From: Actinomycetes bacterium
GTDB lineage: Bacteria; Actinomycetota; Actinomycetes; S36-B12; UBA5976
DNA: 5,640 nucleotides
Direction: 5' to 3'
Assembly (NCBI GenBank): GCA_021784375.1
Contig: JAJXSV010000163.1
Location: 1-5,640 of the forward strand
The position numbers and the translations under genes were made by a program. Under the pieces are notes generated by a model. The model saw only the letters and a list, made by a program, of their open reading frames with translations. It made no database searches and had not been told where the DNA came from. Numbering within the stretch: position 1 is the first letter of the stretch; each line of letters begins with the position of its first letter. Below are positions 1 to 5,640 of the stretch, in pieces.

Positions 1-18
1 GGAGAATGTCCCCTTACC

Positions 19-25
19 GAGGAGG
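19..25 (+). promoter_or_regulatory. Ribosome binding site that sets the citrate synthase start
   Basis: A near-consensus Shine-Dalgarno sequence, GAGGAGG, ends 4 nt before the ATG at 30. The alternative in-frame ATG at 6 has a purine run (GGAGA) directly against it, leaving no spacer, and would add eight residues not expected in the family. The site therefore favours the start at 30. The promoter lies upstream of the window. Confidence 0.8.
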
Positions 26-29
26 TCAC

Positions 30-2296
<2,267 letters not shown>

Positions 2297-2306
2297 TGCC
2301 GCGACC

Positions 2307-2342
2307 GGGAAGGGGCTGACGCCGGCGCGTCGGCCCCTTCTC
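2307..2342 (+). terminator. Strong GC-rich hairpin terminator after serC
   Basis: Arms 2307-2322 and 2327-2342 pair over 16 bp with only two G-T pairs (2308/2341 and 2317/2332), closing a CGGC tetraloop. The stem starts 10 nt past the serC stop. No T-run follows; the downstream bases are CCCTGCCGG. This resembles the U-tract-poor terminators common in high-GC actinobacteria. It should end the citA-serC transcript and isolate it from the epimerase gene. A role only in stabilising the mRNA 3' end is the alternative. Confidence 0.8.
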
Positions 2343-2506
2343 CCTGCCGGGCCCCGTCCACATCGACCCCGATAGCGCCACCACCGGCGCGACCGCGTCG
2401 GACCGAGGGTGTGGGCGCAGGTTCGCCGGTGCGTCGGCGGCCCAACTCGGGCCCCGCGCGCTCCCCAGGCGCGACAATGTCCACACACTCGAGGCTGCGA
2501 GGCACC
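2343..2506 (+). promoter_or_regulatory. Intergenic region upstream of the epimerase gene; promoter expected but weakly visible
   Basis: This 164-bp stretch must carry the epimerase promoter if the terminator before it works. The best -10 candidate is GACAAT at 2473-2478 (4 of 6 matches to TATAAT), which would start transcription near 2485 and leave a leader of about 20 nt. I see no convincing -35 box. Short GC hairpins occur at 2375-2390 (GCGCC/GGCGC), 2439-2453 (GGCCC/GGGCC) and 2457-2473 (CGCGC/GCGCG). They are only 5 bp each and could be chance in DNA this rich in GC. No other gene is seen here. Confidence 0.3.
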
Positions 2507-3520
2507 ATGCGGACACTCTTCATCGGCGGCACCGGCACCATCAGCACGTCCTGCGTGGCGGAGGCCGTCCGTGTCGGCCACGAGGTGAGCGTGCTGAACC
2601 GCGGACGCAGCACCCGACGCGAGCTGCCCATGGGCGCCGACGCCATCACCGCCGACTACCACGACACCATCGACCTCGATTCCCTGATCAACTCCCATCC
2701 CTTCGACGTCGTCGTCAACTTCCTGAGCTTCGACGCGGCGGACGCGTCGCGGATGTCCCAACTGCTGCAGGGCCGCATCACGCAGTACATCCACATCAGC
2801 ACGGCCTCCGCGTACCACAAGCCCCTCCCGCCGGGCCCCATCGTCGAATCGACGCCGCTCCACAACCCCCACCTCCTGTACTCGCGCAACAAGATCGCCG
2901 CCGAGCGGGTCCTTCAGGACGCCTACGAGCGCTCCGGATTTCCGACCACGATCGTCCGCCCCTCGCACACCTACGACGACGCCGAACCGCCGCTGACGGG
3001 CGCCTGGACGGCGTGGGACCGCATCGCGCGCGGCGACGAGATCGTCGTCTCCGGTGACGGCACCAGCCTGTGGACCATCACGCATGCGCAGGACCTGGCC
3101 GTCGGCCTGGTCGGGCTCATCGGCAACCCGCGGGCCATCGGCGAGGACTTCCACATCACATCCGACGATGTGCTCAGCTGGGACGAGATCTACCGGGTGG
3201 CGGCCCGCGCCGCGGGCGTCGCGCCACGCATCCGGCACCTCTCCGCGCAGCTCATCAAGGCGGCCGCGCCCGACTGGGGTTGGGCCGACCTCTACCTCGG
3301 TGACCTCTCGCACAGCGCGGTCTTCGACAACCGCAAGATCCGTGGCCTGGTGCCCGAGTACGCGCCCGCCATCAGCTGGGCGCAGGCCGCGCCGCGCCTG
3401 GCCGCCTTCCGGGCCGCACACCCCGACGAGACCCGTCCCGACCCCGAGCTGGATCGCATGCTGGGGCGCCTGGTGGACGCCTCGCATGCCGCGGAGCAGG
3501 CGGTGCGCGCCCTCCCCTGA
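2507..3520 (+). CDS. NAD(P)-dependent epimerase/dehydratase (extended/atypical SDR family)
   Basis: This 337-aa soluble Rossmann-fold protein has its nucleotide-binding strand at the very N-terminus: MRTLFIGGTGTIS (1-13), with the GxxG glycines Gly7 and Gly10. A second strand ends in LNRG (30-33); a basic residue there usually hints at NADP(H). The segment ISTASAY (97-103) supplies the Ser/Thr position, and YSRNK (Tyr125, Lys129) is the catalytic YxxxK of the SDR family. RPSHTYDD (151-158) follows, as in sugar-nucleotide epimerases and the related CSP41-like proteins. The C-terminal half (about 190-300) should form the substrate domain. The start at 2507 is preferred because it puts the glycine motif at the usual place and has GAGG 4 nt upstream. 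In-frame starts at 2411 (GTG) and 2477 (ATG) would add a low-complexity Arg/Pro-rich leader. No sugar-biosynthesis or transport genes flank it, so the substrate is unknown. The tail (about 305-337) is charged and probably variable. Confidence 0.85.
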   Translation: MRTLFIGGTGTISTSCVAEAVRVGHEVSVLNRGRSTRRELPMGADAITADYHDTIDLDSLINSHPFDVVVNFLSFDAADASRMSQLLQGRITQYIHISTASAYHKPLPPGPIVESTPLHNPHLLYSRNKIAAERVLQDAYERSGFPTTIVRPSHTYDDAEPPLTGAWTAWDRIARGDEIVVSGDGTSLWTITHAQDLAVGLVGLIGNPRAIGEDFHITSDDVLSWDEIYRVAARAAGVAPRIRHLSAQLIKAAAPDWGWADLYLGDLSHSAVFDNRKIRGLVPEYAPAISWAQAAPRLAAFRAAHPDETRPDPELDRMLGRLVDASHAAEQAVRALP

Positions 3521-3527
3521 AGCGGTG

Positions 3528-3553
3528 GGCGTCAGCGCAGGGCGTCAGCGCAG
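3528..3553. repeat. Tandem duplication of a 13-bp unit across the end of the TauE gene
   Basis: GGCGTCAGCGCAG occurs twice in immediate succession (3528-3540 and 3541-3553). The second copy contains the stop codon of the - strand transporter gene (TGA at 3547-3545) and part of its last codons. The first copy fills most of the 24-bp gap to the convergent epimerase gene. It looks like a small slippage duplication and leaves both reading frames intact. Confidence 0.9.
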
Positions 3554-4264
3554 GAGCAGGTTGAGCCCGCCCGCGCCCGCCGAGAGCAGCATGATCAGCT
3601 GGAAGTGGTCCGGCGACACACGCGTGATGACGCGACGACCCAACCAGGCACCCAACGCCACCAAGGGCACATACCAGGCGAGCGACTCGACGCGCTGCAG
3701 GTGCAGGAGCCCGAGGTGGATGCTGAAGGGCAGCTTGGTGAGGTTGAGCACGAAGAAGAACCAGGCCGTGGTGCCGAGGTAGCGGCGGACGCTGATGTGC
3801 ATGTTCAGCAGGTAGATGGCCATGGGCGCGCCGCCCGCGTTGGCGATCATGCTCGTGAAGCCCGCGGTGATGCCGGTGCCCCAGGTGGCGGAGAGCGGCA
3901 GGTGGTCGGGTTTGGGCCGGCCCCGCAGGGACCACTGGGCCACGCACATGACCACGATGACGGTGCCGATGACCTTGCGGATGACGCTGTCCGAGGTGAC
4001 CGCGAGGAACCAGCTGCCGAGCACCACACCCGGGAGCACCGACGGCAGCAGGCGCAGGAGCACCTTCCAGTCCACGTCATGGCGGTAGGTGTAACTCGCC
4101 ATGAGGTCGCCGACGATGAGCAGCAACAGCACCGCGGCCGTGGACTCGCGGGCCGGCATGACGTCGGCGAACAGTGCGGTCGCCACCATGCCCACGCCAC
4201 CGATGGAGGTCTTGGAGACGCCGATGAGGAGGGCACCGAGGGCGATGACCAGGATCCCCGTCAA
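3545..4264 (-). CDS. TauE/SafE family membrane transporter (sulfite/sulfonate-exporter type)
   Basis: This 239-aa polytopic membrane protein has about seven or eight hydrophobic segments. It has the two-half architecture of the TauE/SafE (DUF81) family, proposed to export sulfite, sulfoacetate or related organic anions. The family signatures are the N-terminal GVSKTSIGGVGMV (15-27) and the matching C-half GITAGFTSMIANAGGAPMAI (131-150), each in a glycine-rich re-entrant region. A short charged loop RGRPKPDH (114-121) separates the halves. Length is normal for the family. The start is TTG at 4264: an in-frame stop lies upstream at 4333-4331 with no ATG or GTG between, the next Met is residue 26, and a purine-rich site (AAGGGGG) sits 6 nt upstream. 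The gene is convergent with the epimerase gene (24-bp gap) and divergent from the MFS gene (73-bp gap). No sulfur-metabolism gene is nearby, so the substrate is open. Confidence 0.88.
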   Translation of the reverse strand: MTGILVIALGALLIGVSKTSIGGVGMVATALFADVMPARESTAAVLLLLIVGDLMASYTYRHDVDWKVLLRLLPSVLPGVVLGSWFLAVTSDSVIRKVIGTVIVVMCVAQWSLRGRPKPDHLPLSATWGTGITAGFTSMIANAGGAPMAIYLLNMHISVRRYLGTTAWFFFVLNLTKLPFSIHLGLLHLQRVESLAWYVPLVALGAWLGRRVITRVSPDHFQLIMLLSAGAGGLNLLLR

Positions 4265-4270
4265 CCCATC

Positions 4271-4277
4271 CCCCTTC
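4271..4277 (-). promoter_or_regulatory. Ribosome binding site supporting the TTG start of the TauE/SafE gene
   Basis: On the - strand, GAAGGGG lies 6 nt before the TTG at 4264-4262. An ATG (4269-4267) lies between the two, but it is out of frame and meets a stop after two codons (ATG GGT TGA). It cannot be the start of this gene. Confidence 0.55.
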
Positions 4278-4294
4278 GCAGTTCCGGCCCTCGG

Positions 4295-4300
4295 ATCGTA
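4295..4300 (-). promoter_or_regulatory. Candidate -10 box for the TauE/SafE gene
   Basis: TACGAT on the - strand fits the actinobacterial TANNNT pattern. It would place the transcription start near 4288 and give a leader of about 24 nt containing the purine-rich ribosome binding site. No good -35 hexamer is seen at the usual spacing. The assignment rests on the -10 match and on position alone. Confidence 0.4.
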
Positions 4301-4315
4301 CGGGCAGCCGTCAGG

Positions 4316-4326
4316 ATGCGTCGCAT
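4316..4326. promoter_or_regulatory. Short perfect inverted repeat next to the MFS -10 box (possible operator)
   Basis: ATGCG-T-CGCAT is a perfect 5-1-5 palindrome in the 73-bp divergent intergenic region. Its last base is the first base of the candidate MFS -10 box. A protein bound here would block MFS transcription. No regulator gene is adjacent, and arms of 5 bp can arise by chance. Confidence 0.25.
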
Positions 4327-4331
4327 AGGCT
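4326..4331 (+). promoter_or_regulatory. Candidate -10 box giving a leaderless MFS transcript
   Basis: TAGGCT fits TANNNT and ends 6 nt before the GTG start at 4338. Transcription starting at the usual distance would therefore begin on the start codon itself. There is no Shine-Dalgarno sequence in front of the GTG, which agrees with leaderless translation, a common mode in actinobacteria. The first three bases (TAG) are also the in-frame stop that limits the ORF upstream. No clear -35 box is seen. Confidence 0.5.
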
Positions 4332-4337
4332 CACGAG

Positions 4338-5489
4338 GTGCAGACCCATCGCATCACGCGTGACCGGCTCACGTACTTCGCCTACATCAGCACCGGCGGT
4401 TACGTGTGGGGCCTGTACGGGATGGGACCGGCGCTGCTGCTGCTGCGCAGCGAGACGGGCATGAGCCGCACTGTGAGCTCACTGCACAGTACGGCCACCG
4501 CCGTCGGCGTGTTCCTCGTCGGCCTGGTGGGGGCGAGCATCACCGAGCGCCTGGGGCGGCAGCGCACGATCGCCCTCGGCGCCTGGGGCTCGGCGTCGGG
4601 ACTCCTGCTCATCGCCTTCGGAGGACGTCCCACCGTCTCCATCCCGGGCGCGCTCATCATGGGCTTCGGCGGCTCGTTGCTGCTCAACGCCGTGGCCTCC
4701 TTCCTCAACGAGCACCACGGCAGGGGTGCGGCCGTCGCATTGGGCGAGCAGAACGGCGTCGGCGTGACCGCCGGCCTGCTGTCGCCGCTCGCGCTCGGCG
4801 CGCTGGTGGGGGCCGGCTTCAACTGGCGCCTGGCCGTCATGGTGGGGCCGCTGCTGCTCGTCGTCGCACAACTCGTCCGCCGCGGCGCCGGGTCCTTCGA
4901 GGTCGGGCTGGCCCAGCATGACCGGGCGTCGGGCCGACTGCCCGCCACCTACTGGTGGGCCTGGGGCACGCTCACGCTGTGCATCGGCGTCGAGTTCTCG
5001 TTCGTCATGTGGGCCGGCGATGTGTTGCGCAACCAGTCCAACGCCACCGTCGCCCTCGCGGCCGGCTCGCTCACCGCGGTCGCCGGCGGCATGGCAGCGG
5101 GACGCTTCCTCATCGGCAGCCTGCTGCGGCGCATGGCCCTGTCGCGGCTGTTCCTGGCCTCGCTCGTGCTGCCGCTCGTCATGTGGCTGCCCATGTGGTT
5201 GAGCCACGACAGCACCGTCATCCTGCTCGCCATGGTGACCATCGGCTTCGGCCTGGGCTTCCACTACCCGCTGGGGTTCTCGCGCATGCTGGCGGCCGCG
5301 GCGGGACTCACCGATCGCGCGGCGGCGCGCTCGTCACTCGCCAGCGGCATCGCCATCGGCGTGGCCCCGCTCGGCCTCGGCGCGCTGGCCGACGGGGTGG
5401 GTCTGCACATTGCGTTCACGGCCGTCCCGACCATGCTCGCGCTGGCCATCGCGCTGACCCTGCTGCGCCCCATCCGCGTCCAGCCCTAA
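4338..5489 (+). CDS. Major facilitator superfamily (MFS) transporter
   Basis: This 383-aa inner-membrane protein has 11-12 predicted hydrophobic segments and belongs to the MFS_1 type of proton- or solute-coupled carriers. MFS motif A is clear in the loop after the second helix: GASITERLGRQR (65-76), with Glu70, Arg71, Gly73 and Arg74. A weaker copy, GRFLIGSLLRR (255-265), occurs at the equivalent point of the second half, as expected from the duplicated 6+6 fold. The central loop (about 182-203) is short. The start is GTG at 4338, because an in-frame TAG lies only 12 nt upstream and the next Met (residue 28) would cut into the first helix. The absence of a Shine-Dalgarno site and the TANNNT box 6 nt upstream suggest a leaderless mRNA. 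The gene is divergent from the TauE/SafE gene and has no downstream partner in the window. The substrate cannot be inferred; efflux or sugar/organic-acid uptake are both possible. Confidence 0.88.
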   Translation: MQTHRITRDRLTYFAYISTGGYVWGLYGMGPALLLLRSETGMSRTVSSLHSTATAVGVFLVGLVGASITERLGRQRTIALGAWGSASGLLLIAFGGRPTVSIPGALIMGFGGSLLLNAVASFLNEHHGRGAAVALGEQNGVGVTAGLLSPLALGALVGAGFNWRLAVMVGPLLLVVAQLVRRGAGSFEVGLAQHDRASGRLPATYWWAWGTLTLCIGVEFSFVMWAGDVLRNQSNATVALAAGSLTAVAGGMAAGRFLIGSLLRRMALSRLFLASLVLPLVMWLPMWLSHDSTVILLAMVTIGFGLGFHYPLGFSRMLAAAAGLTDRAAARSSLASGIAIGVAPLGLGALADGVGLHIAFTAVPTMLALAIALTLLRPIRVQP

Positions 5490-5515
5490 GCAGCAATCGG
5501 CGCCACTACTCCGAC

Positions 5516-5560
5516 GGTTGTTCACGCATCGCCCGCATTCCGGTCCAAACGTGCACAACC
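5516..5560 (+). other. Imperfect hairpin formed by the first repeat copy, after the MFS gene
   Basis: GGTTGTTCACG (5516-5526) pairs with CGTGCACAACC (5550-5560) at 10 of 11 positions; the exception is T5522 against C5554. The loop is 23 nt. The hairpin starts 26 nt after the MFS stop, so it could act as a transcript end or a protein site. The three outermost arm bases on the left (GGT) lie outside the repeated 42-mer, so only this copy has the full stem; the second copy keeps 7 of 8 inner pairs. No T-run follows. Confidence 0.45.
5519..5560. repeat. 42-bp direct repeat, copy 1
   Basis: This unit begins TGTTCACGCATCGCCCGC and ends AACGTGCACAACC. It is identical over all 42 bp to the copy at 5579-5620. 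Its ends form an imperfect inverted repeat (TGTTCACG against CGTGCACA), and CGCAT occurs twice inside it. It starts 29 nt after the MFS stop codon, in non-coding DNA, and its A+T content is slightly higher than that of the genes. The family is not recognised. Confidence 0.95.
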
Positions 5561-5578
5561 CGCCAGACCCTTGCCCGA

Positions 5579-5620
5579 TGTTCACGCATCGCCCGCATTC
5601 CGGTCCAAACGTGCACAACC
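5579..5620. repeat. 42-bp direct repeat, copy 2
   Basis: This is an exact copy of 5519-5560, separated from it by an 18-bp unrelated spacer (5561-5578), which gives a period of exactly 60 bp. The following 20 bases to the window end (5621-5640) are unrelated to the first spacer and hold nothing recognisable. They finish in GAT, the same three bases that run into this copy at 5577-5579, so a further copy may begin at the edge. Confidence 0.95.
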
Positions 5621-5640
5621 AGCGGGGTAGGCGTCAAGAT

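Noticed and set aside
6..29. Earlier ATG start for citrate synthase
   Set aside because: There is no room for a Shine-Dalgarno spacer, and the extra eight residues (MSPYRGGH) encode the ribosome binding site of the start at 30.
2411..2506. N-terminal extension of the epimerase from the GTG at 2411 or the ATG at 2477
   Set aside because: The extension is a low-complexity Arg/Pro/Gly stretch ahead of the first Rossmann strand. The Met at 2507 starts directly on that strand and has GAGG just upstream.
3507..3532. Possible bidirectional terminator between the epimerase and TauE/SafE genes
   Set aside because: Only about 5-6 pairs (CGCCC/GGGCG) with a long loop can be drawn, which is too weak to call in DNA this rich in GC.
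5334..5618. 94-aa Cys-containing open frame on the - strand with a repeated CTFGPECGRCVN motif
   Set aside because: It starts with TTG inside the direct repeat, has no convincing ribosome binding site, and runs antisense into the MFS gene. The repeated motif simply reflects the DNA repeat.
5519..5620. CRISPR array
   Set aside because: There are only two repeats. The spacer is 18 bp, shorter than any usual spacer, with a 42-bp repeat, and there is no cas gene in the window.

Overview
The window is ordinary chromosomal DNA from a high-GC Gram-positive bacterium (Actinomycetota). The evidence is a very high G+C content with G/C at almost every third codon position, GTG and TTG starts, and two proteins of the actinobacterial type: a CitA-like second citrate synthase and the actinobacterial branch of SerC. 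A placement in or near the Propionibacteriales is only a guess. I see no phage, transposase, tRNA, rRNA or cas gene.

Layout. (1) Positions 30-2296 hold a two-gene operon on the + strand: a small citrate synthase (citA-like), then phosphoserine aminotransferase (serC). Their stop and start codons overlap by one base (TAATG), and a strong GC-rich hairpin terminator follows serC at 2307-2342. (2) After a short GC-rich gap, a stand-alone NAD(P)-dependent epimerase/SDR gene runs on the + strand (2507-3520). (3) A TauE/SafE-type membrane transporter lies convergent to it on the - strand (3545-4264), with a 13-bp tandem duplication across its stop codon. (4) A 73-bp divergent intergenic region separates this gene from an MFS transporter on the + strand (4338-5489). 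That MFS gene looks leaderless: a TANNNT -10 box lies 6 nt before a GTG start with no Shine-Dalgarno sequence. (5) Beyond the MFS gene, two exact 42-bp direct repeats with a 60-bp period and imperfect inverted ends occupy 5519-5620. The window ends where a third copy could begin.

Functional links. CitA supplies citrate from oxaloacetate and acetyl-CoA, or methylcitrate from propionyl-CoA. SerC performs the PLP-dependent transamination of serine biosynthesis. They do not share a pathway but are very likely co-transcribed and translationally coupled. The epimerase, TauE/SafE protein and MFS transporter each look like separate transcription units, and nothing here fixes their substrates. The most unusual item is the 42-bp repeat pair at the right edge. 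No clear new multi-gene system is visible.
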